Shown: positions 1 through 8,001 of the stretch, piece after piece
Numbering within the stretch: position 1 is the stretch's first letter
Layout: each line of letters starts with the position of its first letter
NCBI GenBank assembly: GCA_030348385.1
Contig: JAUCFP010000006.1
Location: 2,724,501 to 2,788,500, forward strand
Length of the DNA: 64,000 nt
Direction of reading: 5' to 3'
Source: Cytobacillus sp. NJ13
Lineage (GTDB): Bacteria; Bacillota; Bacilli; Bacillales; Cytobacillaceae
Position numbers and translations under genes: made by a program
The notes under the pieces: model-generated
Database searches by the model: none
Told to the model about the DNA's origin: nothing
Seen by the model: the letters and a program-made list of their open reading frames with translations, nothing else

Positions 1-60
1 CATCTTGTTTCTAAGAAACTCTTCATATTGTTCGAATGATGTAAAGGTTTGTTCTTTCAT
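1..60 (-). CDS. N-terminal fragment of an unidentified protein, cut by the window edge
   Basis: Only the first 20 codons are inside the window, starting at the ATG whose complement ends at position 60, with a good GGAGG ribosome binding site 4-5 bases upstream. The visible peptide (MKEQTFTSFEQYEEFLRNKM) is too short to assign. It is preceded by a sigma-A type promoter flanked by two near-identical palindromes, so this gene is probably controlled by, or encodes, a repressor. No function is proposed. Confidence 0.6.
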   Translation of the reverse strand, partial: MKEQTFTSFEQYEEFLRNKM

Positions 61-75
61 AAACCCTCCGGAATA

Positions 76-94
76 TTTTTTGTTCTACAAAAAA
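76..94. promoter_or_regulatory. Palindromic operator, proximal copy
   Basis: The site reads TTTTTTGTTCTACAAAAAA, an imperfect palindrome nearly identical to the perfect one at 125-143. It sits just downstream of the -10 box, where a bound repressor would block transcription. The TTGTnnTACAA-like core resembles GntR-type half sites, but the regulator is unknown. Confidence 0.5.
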
Positions 95-122
95 TAATAT
101 ATAGTTTTATTTAACAATGCAA
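94..122 (-). promoter_or_regulatory. Sigma-A type promoter for the left-edge gene
   Basis: On the minus strand TTGCAT (117-122) and TATTAT (94-99) are separated by exactly 17 bases. The promoter reads toward the partial gene at the left edge and lies between the two palindromes at 76-94 and 125-143. Confidence 0.55.
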
Positions 123-124
123 TC

Positions 125-143
125 TTTTTTGTAGTACAAAAAA
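125..143. promoter_or_regulatory. Palindromic operator, distal copy
   Basis: TTTTTTGTAGTACAAAAAA is a perfect 9-1-9 palindrome just upstream of the -35 box of the left-edge gene and in front of nothing else. Its centre is 49 bp from that of the second copy, so both sites flank one promoter. This is typical of autoregulated repressor genes. Confidence 0.55.
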
Positions 144-173
144 TACTATGGAGAAATAATCATTAAAAATAGC

Positions 174-1151
174 CTAATTCCGCGGCACTTCCTCAAGCCA
201 TCCATTGGAAATCATAATCTTTACGCCCTCACGTATATACTCATAAACCTCAATACCAAATTTGCCAAAATTCATATTCAAATCATTGCGAAGGCTGAAG
301 CCAATGCCAAATCCCTGTCCGCCAATACTAAACCCGCACAAAAGATAGGTGCAAAATAACATTAGCTTATCCGAAAACGGAGCCTCTGTTGAATTTGTCA
401 CTGTCCCCCCTGAAGTGGCTGGCGGCTGGATATCATTTTGAAGAAGCTTTTCCCCCAGCTCTTTAATAATTTCTTTCGAAAGCTCTTTCCCTTTAATAAA
501 ATATTTTTTAACTTCTTCTCCTTTTGCACATTGAGCAAATCCAGACATCAGCTGCATGCCGGTAATATTCGTTTCAATCCCATGATACATAAGCCCAAAT
601 TCCACCGTATTAATGGGGCGCTTCTGTCCAAGAATATTCATTCCTTTCAAATAGTTATTACTGGTCACAAAATCAGCTGATTTAGGCAAGTTTATAAAGG
701 TGGGACTTGGAAGCAGCCCTTCATCCAAAAGAAATTGAGTAAATTTATCATAATATTCCTGAGTTAATGCGGTCATGTCCCTATAAAGCTTAATAATATC
801 CTTTCGATAAGACATGGTTAAATGAAGGACATACATGCCCATGCTTATTTCCTTTAAAATCCGGCAAAACATGATATCAAATCCGTTCTCATACAGTACG
901 GGAGCATTTACATTGACATCTTGATCCGTAAAGCCGATTGGGACAGCAGCCCCCTCATTTTGAAGCAGTTTTTTAACTTCAACAACTTTTGGATGAAGTT
1001 TATTCCACAATCCTGACATCAAATTTTTCGCCTTTGGATTATCCGATTTCTCTATAAAGTATTCTAAAATACGAAGAATCATTGTTTTTTTTTGATAGGT
1101 CATCCATAATGCACCCAGTTCGGTTGAACTGATTTTAGATTTTTCAGGCAT
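174..1151 (-). CDS. DUF3231 family protein
   Basis: 325 aa, starting at an ATG with a GGAGGTG site 5 bases away; an upstream in-frame ATG at 1223 lacks a site. The N-terminal stretch with SSTELGALWMTYQKKTM and the repeated C-terminal theme ending in VKIMISNGWLEEVP are characteristic of DUF3231, a two-repeat, largely helical family common in Bacillaceae with no assigned biochemical function. It is probably monocistronic: the EamA gene upstream is about 90 bp away. A broken relative of the same family lies at 42.9-43.2 kb, with the same ...MIKNTWLEQP ending. Confidence 0.8.
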   Translation of the reverse strand: MPEKSKISSTELGALWMTYQKKTMILRILEYFIEKSDNPKAKNLMSGLWNKLHPKVVEVKKLLQNEGAAVPIGFTDQDVNVNAPVLYENGFDIMFCRILKEISMGMYVLHLTMSYRKDIIKLYRDMTALTQEYYDKFTQFLLDEGLLPSPTFINLPKSADFVTSNNYLKGMNILGQKRPINTVEFGLMYHGIETNITGMQLMSGFAQCAKGEEVKKYFIKGKELSKEIIKELGEKLLQNDIQPPATSGGTVTNSTEAPFSDKLMLFCTYLLCGFSIGGQGFGIGFSLRNDLNMNFGKFGIEVYEYIREGVKIMISNGWLEEVPRN

Positions 1152-1239
1152 AAGAACACCTCCGTTTTGACTAAAGAATAGTTTGTGTTCTTTTGGAGTT
1201 TTTATGCGGTGAATGGTTTGCATTAGGCCATTCTCAAGC

Positions 1240-2124
1240 TCATGCTGCTCTTATTTTGCTGCCCGAGTTTTGGGATGAACCGATTAATACCGCTATCCCC
1301 ATCATTATGAGGAATACCCCTAGCCAGGAGACTGCGGTTAACGATTCTCCCAATAGGAAAACTCCTAATAATGCTGCAGTTAACGGTTCCGCCAGTGCAA
1401 GTGTGACAGCCGTTGAAGAAGAAACATGGACAAGCCCTTTTGCAAAAAGGAAATAGGCAATTCCCGTAGCCAGGATCCCCAGGTGAAGACTGACAGTCAA
1501 ACCCCGAACACTCGCAAGCCAGGACATATCAAAAATAAACAAGAATGGCGATAGCAGGATGGCACTTAGTGTGAATACAACCGCAACAATTGATAATGAT
1601 GAATAATTTTCAACCAGGTCCCTGCTGACAAGCGTATAGCCAGCAAATGTCAAACCAGCCCCCAAAGCCATTAATAGGCCAGCCGGGTCCATTTGAACCG
1701 AATCCTTGTTCAGAAATAGCAGAACACAGCCTAAAATGGAGAGGATGGTAGAACACCACCAAATGACAGTCGGGCGCTTTTTAAGAAAAATCCATTCAAG
1801 GAAACCCGATAAGATGGGCGCACTGCCGATTGCGGTCACGGTCCCGATGGCCACCCCTGTAAGGGTGACTGCTGAGAAGAACAACGGCTGGTACAATGCC
1901 ATGCAAAGTGAAGCCATAAGAGTGTTCTTGATGGGCCAATTTTTCAGGTCCAGCTTTCCTGCCAGAAGAACCATGCATAATAAAAATAAACCTCCTGCTG
2001 CCAGACGGGCTGCCCCGATGGCAATCGGATGTGCGTTTTCCGGCGCAAATGCCTGCGTTGTACCCGTGGTCCCCCAGAGCACTCCGGCAAGCAATATATA
2101 AAATGGTGCTGTTTTCCCGCTCAT
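1240..2124 (-). CDS. EamA/DMT-family transporter
   Basis: 294 aa integral membrane protein of the drug/metabolite transporter superfamily. It begins with an ATG preceded by GGGGTGA; a longer reading from 2160 adds an improbable leader. Two EamA repeats of about five transmembrane helices each are visible. The first opens with LAGVLWGTTGTTQAFAP and the second with LLMALGAGLTFAGYTLVSR. Members export amino acids or other metabolites at the cytoplasmic membrane. The substrate cannot be read from sequence. An AraC-type regulator lies 92 bp upstream on the same strand and is a likely partner in an export response. Confidence 0.88.
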   Translation of the reverse strand: MSGKTAPFYILLAGVLWGTTGTTQAFAPENAHPIAIGAARLAAGGLFLLCMVLLAGKLDLKNWPIKNTLMASLCMALYQPLFFSAVTLTGVAIGTVTAIGSAPILSGFLEWIFLKKRPTVIWWCSTILSILGCVLLFLNKDSVQMDPAGLLMALGAGLTFAGYTLVSRDLVENYSSLSIVAVVFTLSAILLSPFLFIFDMSWLASVRGLTVSLHLGILATGIAYFLFAKGLVHVSSSTAVTLALAEPLTAALLGVFLLGESLTAVSWLGVFLIMMGIAVLIGSSQNSGSKIRAA

Positions 2125-2216
2125 GTTCTCACCCCAATAAAAAAAGATAAAAAGAATCATTAAACTTATCTTAGAAAATTTCCTGAGAATTTTCTTTACC
2201 TAGTTTAATATCCCTT

Positions 2217-2909
2217 TTATCTTTTCTTAAGGATCCTGTACTTTTGTGGTGCTACCCCTTCACAGCGGTTGAACCACCGGGTAAAAGAGGAAGAATTTTC
2301 GAAGCCTAATTCCCCGCTGATCACCGACATGGACCAGGAGGTTGACATTAATAAATGCTTCGCTTCTTTCAAACGAAGATCAGATATGTAGGCTTTTGGG
2401 CTTCTCCCGGTTTTCTTCTTAAACCATGCGGAATAATAGGCTGGATGATAATGTTCGATTTGCGCTAAAGTCTCTAATCGGATGGACTCCTTAAAATGCC
2501 TATGAATATAGTCAATCGATGGGGGTTTGGCGACTTGCAGTTTGCTGGCCACATACCTGGTCAAGTCTGCCAGGGAGGATGCATTCCCCTGATTCCCCGC
2601 CTCTTCCAGCAGCAAATATCGGATTGAAGCCCATTGCTGATCCAGCTGAATGAACATACAGCTAGTCTCTACCGGCAAATAAGTCTTCGGGATATCCAGG
2701 ATCAAAAATTCATTCCGGTCCATCGAACGATAGTTATGATCAACCCCTTGCGGAAGGAAAAAACAATAGTCCGGGCTAAGCTTGATTTCCTGCCATTTCG
2801 TCTGGATATCCAGGGAGCCCTGCAAGGGGAATAGAAACTGGCCAAACTCATGCTGGTGCGAATGAAACTCTCTGGAATAGGATCTTTTTTCGCAGATGAT
2901 GCTTTTCAT
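2217..2909 (-). CDS. AraC-family transcriptional regulator with N-terminal cupin-like sensor
   Basis: 230 aa. The first ~85 residues contain the H-x-H-x3-F pattern of a small cupin ligand-binding domain (HSHQHEFGQF). Residues ~130-228 form the double helix-turn-helix typical of AraC, including SVISGELGFENSSSFTRWFNR near the end. The ATG follows a GGGGGAG site. It lies immediately upstream of the EamA transporter on the same strand, so it probably activates that exporter in response to a small molecule. The ligand is unknown. Confidence 0.85.
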   Translation of the reverse strand: MKSIICEKRSYSREFHSHQHEFGQFLFPLQGSLDIQTKWQEIKLSPDYCFFLPQGVDHNYRSMDRNEFLILDIPKTYLPVETSCMFIQLDQQWASIRYLLLEEAGNQGNASSLADLTRYVASKLQVAKPPSIDYIHRHFKESIRLETLAQIEHYHPAYYSAWFKKKTGRSPKAYISDLRLKEAKHLLMSTSWSMSVISGELGFENSSSFTRWFNRCEGVAPQKYRILKKR

Positions 2910-3047
2910 TTAGCTCCCCCTTCTCTTTAAGGTCTATTATAATTCTAAACATTGAAGGAATAAAGATCGTACGAATCGGAGAATCCAAAACTGAATAAAA
3001 AAAATCAAATGTCACATGATAATGAAAAAAATGGTGGTGGCATCCGG

Positions 3048-3503
3048 ATGGCAAATTTCTTTAGAATAGCCAATGCGATTATCTTATGGGCAATAGTCAT
3101 TAAGTTTCTTCCAAAGAAATCATTTAAAAGGTTTTTGCCGGTTACACTGTTCTGCGCAGGTAATTTGCTGATAATTTCTCTTCTTAACTTCATCTTTAAA
3201 TGGTGGAATGTAAAAGGCGGCACTAAATTTCTTATATTTGATGACCTTGCTTTTATATACGGGCCATTTTTCACCATAAACTTGTGGGTATTTCATTTTA
3301 CATATGGAAAATTCTCGATCTATGCCTTAAGCAATCTCATTATGGACCTTTTATTCGCTTTTCCTTTGAGTGCACTTTTTCAAAAAATAGGCCACTATAA
3401 GTTAAATAAATTAAGCTCAATGGGGTTATTTATTATGTACTATGCCTTAGCATTATCAAATTACGGATTTCAAATGCTTTTCGAAAAAGAAGGTAACCGT
3501 TAA
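3048..3503 (+). CDS. Hypothetical integral membrane protein
   Basis: 151 aa from an ATG with a purine-rich GGTGGTGG seven bases upstream; the ATG at 3009 has no ribosome site. There are about five hydrophobic segments and a basic cluster (KKSFKRF) after the first. The pattern recalls small Bacillus membrane proteins of unknown function. It is divergent from the AraC gene and followed by a hairpin terminator. I do not recognise the family with confidence. Confidence 0.65.
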   Translation: MANFFRIANAIILWAIVIKFLPKKSFKRFLPVTLFCAGNLLIISLLNFIFKWWNVKGGTKFLIFDDLAFIYGPFFTINLWVFHFTYGKFSIYALSNLIMDLLFAFPLSALFQKIGHYKLNKLSSMGLFIMYYALALSNYGFQMLFEKEGNR

Positions 3504-3512
3504 AAAATAAAC

Positions 3513-3545
3513 AAGGACTGCCGGGAGTTTTTTCGGCAGCCTTAC
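3513..3545 (+). terminator. Rho-independent terminator
   Basis: A hairpin with arms CTGCCG and CGGCAG, extended by AAGG/CCTT, lies just after the stop codon of the membrane protein gene. The U-tract is weak. Confidence 0.5.
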
Positions 3546-3591
3546 AAATAAAGCCACTTTAGTGCCTGTTTGACAGCTGATTCAACACTGC

Positions 3592-4120
3592 ATTCGGACT
3601 TAAATCCTCGGTTTTCACCCTATCCTGTCCGAATCGGCCACAGATTCGGACTCAAATCCTTGGTTTTCTCCTTATCCTGTCCGAATAGGCACTGCATTCG
3701 GACTTAAATCCTTGGTTTTCTCCTTATCCTGTCCGAATAGACACTGCATTCGGACTTAAATCCTCGGTTTTCACCCTATCCTGTCCGAACAGGCCACAGA
3801 TTCGGACTCAGATCTTCGGTTTTCTCCTTATCCTGTCCGAATAAGCACTGCATTCGGACTCAAATCCTCGATTTTTTCCTTATCCTGTCCGAATCGGCCA
3901 CAGATTCGGACTCAGATCTTCTATTTCTTCTTATCCTGTCCGAATAGGCACTGCATTCGAACTTAAATCCTCGGTTTTCTCCCTATCCTGTCCGAATAAG
4001 CCACAGATTCGGACTCAGATCTTCTGTTTTCTTCTTATCCTGTCCGAATAGGCACTGCATTCGGACTCAAATCCTTGGTTTTCTCCTTATCCTGTCCGAA
4101 TCGGCCACAGATTCGGACTT
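3592..4120. repeat. Array 1: ten 52-bp tandem units with internal inverted repeats
   Basis: Ten full units of 52 bp (one has 51) plus a terminal half unit fill this intergenic space. Each unit starts ATTCGGAC and carries the exact reverse complement GTCCGAAT after 27 bases, so each can form a hairpin. The 9-base link between units is of two kinds, ending GCACTGC or GGCCACAG, and these mostly alternate. No open reading frame of interest crosses it. The space between the two flanking genes (3504-4208) holds only this array and terminators. Confidence 0.9.
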
Positions 4121-4176
4121 ATTTTGAAGGATCCAATTTATTATCGCCTCAAGCTATATACTAATCCCAGCTGCTG

Positions 4177-4206
4177 AATAATAAAAAGAGCCGAAGATGT
4201 CCATCT
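4177..4206 (-). terminator. Terminator of the adaA-ogt operon
   Basis: On the minus strand GGCTGAAGA pairs with TCTTCGGCT (one G-U pair) and is followed by CTTTTTATT. It lies directly after the ogt stop codon. Confidence 0.7.
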
Positions 4207-4208
4207 CT

Positions 4209-4706
4209 TCAGCCTTGTTTCTCCAATTCAAGCAGAGTCTGCTTCATTTTAATGCCCCCGCGATAGCCGGTTATCGCACCATTTTTACCGATGACACGAT
4301 GGCATGGGACTGCGATTAACAGCGGATTGGCACCAATTGCTTTCCCGGCTGCCCGTACTGCCTGCGGCCTGTTTATTTGTGCGGCAATGTCCGAATAGGA
4401 GACAGTTTTCCCGTAAGGAATCTGCGCTAATGCCTCCCAGACTTCCTCTTGAAACAGAGTGCCTTTTACATCCAGTTCCATTGAAAAAACTTGTCTTTTT
4501 CCCAGAAGAAATTCCTGTAATTCAATCATATATGCCTGCAGTGCTTCTTTATTTTCCACAAGCACTGCAGCTGGAATATATTTTTTCAGCGACCTTTCAA
4601 AATCCTCAAACTCCGGGTCAGAGCCTATATAGCAGAGGCCCTTTTCTGTTTTCGCCAGATAAAGTCTCCATTCACCTTCCTGCAGGTTCGCCCATTCAAT
4701 GTTCAT
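4209..4706 (-). CDS. ogt: Methylated-DNA-[protein]-cysteine S-methyltransferase
   Basis: 165 aa suicide DNA-repair enzyme that transfers the methyl group from O6-methylguanine to its own cysteine. The active-site PCHRV is visible (Cys135), preceded by the helix-turn-helix with the arginine finger (QAVRAAGKAIGANP) and followed by the GYRGG loop. The length is normal for Ogt/AdaB. Its ATG overlaps the stop of adaA (ATGA), with GGAGG upstream, so the two are translationally coupled as in the adaA-adaB arrangement of Bacillus. The protein works in the cytoplasm on alkylated DNA. Confidence 0.95.
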   Translation of the reverse strand: MNIEWANLQEGEWRLYLAKTEKGLCYIGSDPEFEDFERSLKKYIPAAVLVENKEALQAYMIELQEFLLGKRQVFSMELDVKGTLFQEEVWEALAQIPYGKTVSYSDIAAQINRPQAVRAAGKAIGANPLLIAVPCHRVIGKNGAITGYRGGIKMKQTLLELEKQG

Positions 4707-5269
4707 TCTTTCTCCTCCCTTGTTTTGTTTCTATATGCTGCAGGTGTTGTGCCCAGCTTCTTTTTAAATAAAGAGATAAAATAAGGGGTGCTGGGGAATC
4801 CTGCTGATGCGCCGACATCGGCTATCGATTGCTCCCCGGCCTCCAGCATATGGACGGCTTTTTCGAGTCGGATATCCTGAATATACTCTGTGGGCGACTT
4901 CCCGGTGACCCGTTTGAACACCCGCTGTAAATGATAGGGACTTCCATGAAACAGGTCACCCAATTGATGCAATGTAATCGGGTCGGTATAATGCTGATTG
5001 ATCCACCCGGTTATTTGCTTAATCCATTCTTCTGCAGGCAGGCTGAGGCCTTCCGGTTTACAGCGCTTGCAGGGCCTGAAATTTTCCGCCAGTGCTTGAG
5101 CGGCATTTTGAAAAATAGCGACATTGCCGATATTAGGGACCCTTGACCGGCACGACGGTCTGCAGAATATCCCTGTCGTTTTAACGCCATAAAGAAAGAG
5201 ATCATCATAGGATTTGTCGCAATCCTTTATCGCGTTCCAATATTCTTCCGGAATCTGTTCATAAGCCAC
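4703..5269 (-). CDS. adaA: AdaA: methylphosphotriester-DNA methyltransferase and transcriptional activator
   Basis: 188 aa. The N-terminal Ada zinc domain has all four cysteines (C36, C40, C67, C70; FCRPSC and RPCKRC); in this family the first accepts methyl from phosphotriesters and switches the protein on. Residues ~85-185 are an AraC-type DNA-binding domain ending with SAGFPSTPYFISLFKKKLG. The start is a GTG with AGAGGTGA upstream. It is co-transcribed with ogt and divergent from alkA, with a possible Ada box between. It should activate all three genes on methylation damage. Confidence 0.93.
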   Translation of the reverse strand: MAYEQIPEEYWNAIKDCDKSYDDLFLYGVKTTGIFCRPSCRSRVPNIGNVAIFQNAAQALAENFRPCKRCKPEGLSLPAEEWIKQITGWINQHYTDPITLHQLGDLFHGSPYHLQRVFKRVTGKSPTEYIQDIRLEKAVHMLEAGEQSIADVGASAGFPSTPYFISLFKKKLGTTPAAYRNKTREEKE

Positions 5270-5327
5270 CTGCGCTCACCTCTGCTAAAAAGTATACACA
5301 AAAAATGTTCATCATCAGCGATTTCCT

Positions 5328-5342
5328 AAATATAAACGCAAG
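5328..5342 (+). promoter_or_regulatory. Possible Ada box between adaA and alkA
   Basis: AAATATAAACGCAAG resembles the Ada-binding layout known from enteric and Bacillus ada promoters, an AAT-like A box followed by GCAA. It lies upstream of TACAAT (5363-5368), a plausible alkA -10 box with no good -35 box, which is what an activator-dependent promoter looks like. This is an inference from motif and position. Confidence 0.4.
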
Positions 5343-5388
5343 ATAACGTAATCCTGAGGATTTACAATAAAGAAAAGGAGGAATCCAA

Positions 5389-6309
5389 TTGAGCTCTCAT
5401 TTTATTAACTGGAAAGAGGATGAAAATGGCCTGGTCCTTTTCACTCCGCATGAATTCAGCTTTACCGAAAACCTGCGATACTTATCAAGATCAGCAAATG
5501 AATGCCTTTATGAGATTTCCGGCGAGACAATTAGACGTGCCCTTTCCATCGGGAATGATAAGCTCCTGCTTGAAATAAGCGGTGAGTCAGATCAGTTCCT
5601 ATCCGTCAGCATTCATAAGCCCGTCACGCATCAAATGAAAGCGGAAATTGCGGCATATATTCATGATTGGTTCGACCTTGGAGCAAACCTGACCCCATTT
5701 TATGAGATGGCACAAACAGATCCCTTGCTGCAAAAGCCTGCAGAGCAATTTTTCGGGCTGAGAGTCATGGGAATTCCCGACTTATTCGAGGCTCTTGCCT
5801 GGGGAATCCTTGGGCAGCAGATTAACCTTACATATGCGTATACACTAAAGAGGCGGCTCGTTGAAAAATATGGGGAGTGCCTGGAAGACGGCAGGAGCAA
5901 ATACTGGCTCTTCCCTGCAGCGGAAACGATTGCCGGATTAACCATCGAAGATCTGACCGACTTAAAAATGACCGTTAAAAAATGTGAATATCTCATTGAT
6001 GTGGCCTGTTTGATTGCAAACGGTGAGCTCTCGAAAAAGGACTTGCAAAACGCGGGAAATGTAAAAGCTGCAGAAAAAAAGCTGACCAAAATACGCGGCA
6101 TCGGTCCCTGGACCGCCCATTATGTCCTTATGCGGTGCCTGCGCTTCCCGAACGCTTTTCCAATCGATGATGTCGGCCTTCATAATGCGATCAAAGCGAC
6201 TCTCGGCTCTGAAAGCAAACCAGCGAAGGAGGAAATCCTGAAATGTTCGGCTGGCTGGGAGAATTGGGAAGCGTATGCTACTTTTTATTTGTGGAGAGTA
6301 TTATATTAA
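5389..6309 (+). CDS. alkA: DNA-3-methyladenine glycosylase II
   Basis: 306 aa base-excision glycosylase that removes 3-methyladenine and related alkylated purines. The AlkA N-terminal domain is followed by the glycosylase core with the helix-hairpin-helix (LTKIRGIGPWTAHYVLMR) and the catalytic aspartate pair in FPIDDVGLH. The start is a TTG with AAAGGAGG seven bases upstream. It is divergently transcribed from adaA-ogt, the usual Bacillus layout for an Ada-regulated alkA. The length matches the family (about 300 aa). Confidence 0.94.
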   Translation: MSSHFINWKEDENGLVLFTPHEFSFTENLRYLSRSANECLYEISGETIRRALSIGNDKLLLEISGESDQFLSVSIHKPVTHQMKAEIAAYIHDWFDLGANLTPFYEMAQTDPLLQKPAEQFFGLRVMGIPDLFEALAWGILGQQINLTYAYTLKRRLVEKYGECLEDGRSKYWLFPAAETIAGLTIEDLTDLKMTVKKCEYLIDVACLIANGELSKKDLQNAGNVKAAEKKLTKIRGIGPWTAHYVLMRCLRFPNAFPIDDVGLHNAIKATLGSESKPAKEEILKCSAGWENWEAYATFYLWRVLY

Positions 6310-6353
6310 ATTATTTTCACTGTGCCATCGCCGAAAAACTAATGTGACGCGGA

Positions 6354-6412
6354 GTGGCCGATATATTGAAATTTTGGCCGATAAAATTAAATTCTGACCG
6401 ATATATCCGATA
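6354..6412. repeat. Short tandem GGCCGATA repeats
   Basis: Three imperfect ~20-bp units begin GGCCGATA, GGCCGATA and GACCGATA, with AT-rich remainders. It is a third repeat type in this window, much shorter than the two 52-bp arrays. It lies in the 400-bp space between alkA and yitT. Confidence 0.6.
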
Positions 6413-6413
6413 G

Positions 6414-6433
6414 AGGACAGGTTCCCCTGTCCT
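6414..6433. terminator. Hairpin, possible terminator
   Basis: A perfect 8-bp stem AGGACAGG/CCTGTCCT with a 4-base loop. The flanking U-tract is poor on both strands. A similar hairpin follows the gerC gene near 17.2 kb. Confidence 0.4.
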
Positions 6434-6435
6434 TT

Positions 6436-6630
6436 CTATGTCAGAAAAAAATATAGTGGTGTCATCACAAGAAATAAAGCCTGAAAAAAACATCCGCCGG
6501 CACAGCCAAGACAGCCCTCATCCGCCAGCTGCTCCCCTGCTTCATACGTATTCTCGCCTACATCCCAGCCATTATCCTCTTCTTCATTATTCTTCTTGCT
6601 ATTCTCCTTATCTTCTTGCAGCTGAATCAT
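6436..6630 (-). CDS. Possible small membrane protein with cysteine-glycine motif
   Basis: 64 aa: a charged acidic N-terminal half followed by GCLGCAGGCFFQ and one hydrophobic segment. The composition looks like a real small membrane protein, while the opposite strand encodes only low-complexity sequence. The ribosome site (GCGGGGAT) is mediocre and no relative is recognised, so this is a tentative call. Confidence 0.4.
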   Translation of the reverse strand: MIQLQEDKENSKKNNEEEDNGWDVGENTYEAGEQLADEGCLGCAGGCFFQALFLVMTPLYFFLT

Positions 6631-6683
6631 AGTATCCCCGCTTTCTTGTTATTACCCTAAAATAATAGTAAATTATTTTCCAT

Positions 6684-6712
6684 AAAAAAAGAAAAGGCCT
6701 GCACGGCCCTTC
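6684..6712 (-). terminator. Terminator of the YitT-family gene
   Basis: On the minus strand AAGGGCC/GGCCTTTT forms a hairpin followed by a run of seven T, directly after the stop codon. Confidence 0.75.
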
Positions 6713-6713
6713 T

Positions 6714-7322
6714 TCAGTAATGGATCTTATACTTCTCCACAAGTATTTTTACATCAAGCTTGTAAATGAGATCAATCATCCGCGTCCCGATCATCTGGCA
6801 GATCACCGCATAAACAATAACCTTCCAGTCCACGACAACACCGGTAAGGAGAAGCAGACTGCCATTTATGTAAAATAAAGTCCGTCCCGGCGCACTTCCC
6901 CTTGCTTTGGAAATGATTAACGCAAGGATATCCATGCCCCCTGACGAAGCGCCCATCCGGAATAAAATTCCGACTCCTATTCCAAAGACTACAGCTCCAA
7001 GCAAAAGATCCAGGAGAACCGGATTCAGCGGTTCCGTTATGTATGGAGTCAGAAAATCAATTGTAACCGAAGTAACGGAAACACAAAACAGCGTCCAGAT
7101 CACACTGCTTTTCCCGAGCCATTTGGCCGCTGCCAGCAGCAGGCCCGCATTCAAAACCCATAATGTCACCGAAAAAGGCGTGTCCAATAGATAATTGAAT
7201 AAAACCGCCATACTCGCCGCGCCGCCGGACGGGATTAAATGCGGAAACAAGAAAAAGGTCATCGCGAGACCCTGGATGCTGGCGGCCATTCCCAAAATCA
7301 AAGATTTATAGAGTACGTGCAT
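6714..7322 (-). CDS. YitT family membrane protein
   Basis: 202 aa with five to six transmembrane segments. It shows the YitT hallmarks: FPHLIPSGGAASMAVLFNYL in the first half, RMGASSGGMDILALI in the middle, and an INGSLLL-containing helix. The common C-terminal DUF2179 domain is absent, so this is the short form. The function of the family is not established; members are predicted small-molecule or ion transporters. It is divergent from the GNAT gene at 7.4 kb and has its own terminator. Confidence 0.85.
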   Translation of the reverse strand: MHVLYKSLILGMAASIQGLAMTFFLFPHLIPSGGAASMAVLFNYLLDTPFSVTLWVLNAGLLLAAAKWLGKSSVIWTLFCVSVTSVTIDFLTPYITEPLNPVLLDLLLGAVVFGIGVGILFRMGASSGGMDILALIISKARGSAPGRTLFYINGSLLLLTGVVVDWKVIVYAVICQMIGTRMIDLIYKLDVKILVEKYKIHY

Positions 7323-7400
7323 GACAAAAACTCCTAACGTTTTTACTTTCTCTATCTTATAATATTTTCATAGAAGACGGAACCGCACGAGGTGAATAGA

Positions 7401-7910
7401 ATGACTATTCTTTTTGAAACAGATCGGCTCCTGCTCCGGATCATGCAGGCTGATGACCTGGATGCAGTTTTTGAAATTTGGGGCAGCCCCGAGGTAATGA
7501 AATACTGCGGCGGCTCCAGCACAAAAAGCCGTATCCAGCGCTCCATTGAATTTTATCAGCGTCTGCAGAATGAAAAAGGCTACTCTGTTTATACTGTTCT
7601 GCTAAAAGAAACCTCCGCCATCATTGGAGTTTGCGGGTTTAATCCGGCAGAAAATGAAGATGAGGCAGAGCTCCTCTACCATTTTAATCAGCGTAACTGG
7701 GGAAAAGGATATGCTGCTGAAGCTGCCGCTGCATGCGTGGCCGCTTTAAGGAAAAATTGCCCGAACGTCCGGAAAATTACCGCAGCTGTGGATCCCGCTA
7801 ACCCTGCATCCGGGAAGGTGCTCGGGAAAATCGGCATGACCGCGGCTGGAATGAAGTGGTTTGAAGATACACAGCAGGAAGAACTGTGTTATGAAATAGA
7901 ACTTGCGTAA
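7401..7910 (+). CDS. GNAT family N-acetyltransferase (RimJ/RimL type)
   Basis: 169 aa from an ATG with GAGGTG upstream; a GTG three codons earlier overlaps that site. The TERDRLLLR-like opening (FETDRLLLRIMQADDLDAVFEIW) and the acetyl-CoA-binding block NQRNWGKGYAAEAAAACV mark it as a RimJ/RimL-like acetyltransferase. In this group substrates range from ribosomal protein N-termini to small amines, so the target is unknown. It is monocistronic. Confidence 0.85.
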   Translation: MTILFETDRLLLRIMQADDLDAVFEIWGSPEVMKYCGGSSTKSRIQRSIEFYQRLQNEKGYSVYTVLLKETSAIIGVCGFNPAENEDEAELLYHFNQRNWGKGYAAEAAAACVAALRKNCPNVRKITAAVDPANPASGKVLGKIGMTAAGMKWFEDTQQEELCYEIELA

Positions 7911-7953
7911 ACAACTGGCCTGCTTTTTTGCTGTGATAAAGGAGCTCGCCGAA

Positions 7954-7986
7954 ATAAAAAAACGAGTCTGCACTTGCTGCAGACCC
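7954..7986 (-). terminator. Terminator of the S15 peptidase gene
   Basis: On the minus strand GTCTGCA pairs with TGCAGAC across a 5-base loop and is followed by TCGTTTTTTT. It sits 16 bp beyond the peptidase stop codon. Confidence 0.8.
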
Positions 7987-8001
7987 GCCTCTTCTATTCT
8001 A

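Noticed and set aside
3592..4120. CRISPR array
   Set aside because: The whole 52-bp unit repeats, with no variable spacers and no cas genes nearby.
6438..6632. Plus-strand frame MSEKNIVVSSQ...
   Set aside because: Low-complexity His/Pro/Ser-rich sequence without a ribosome site, opposite a more protein-like minus-strand frame.
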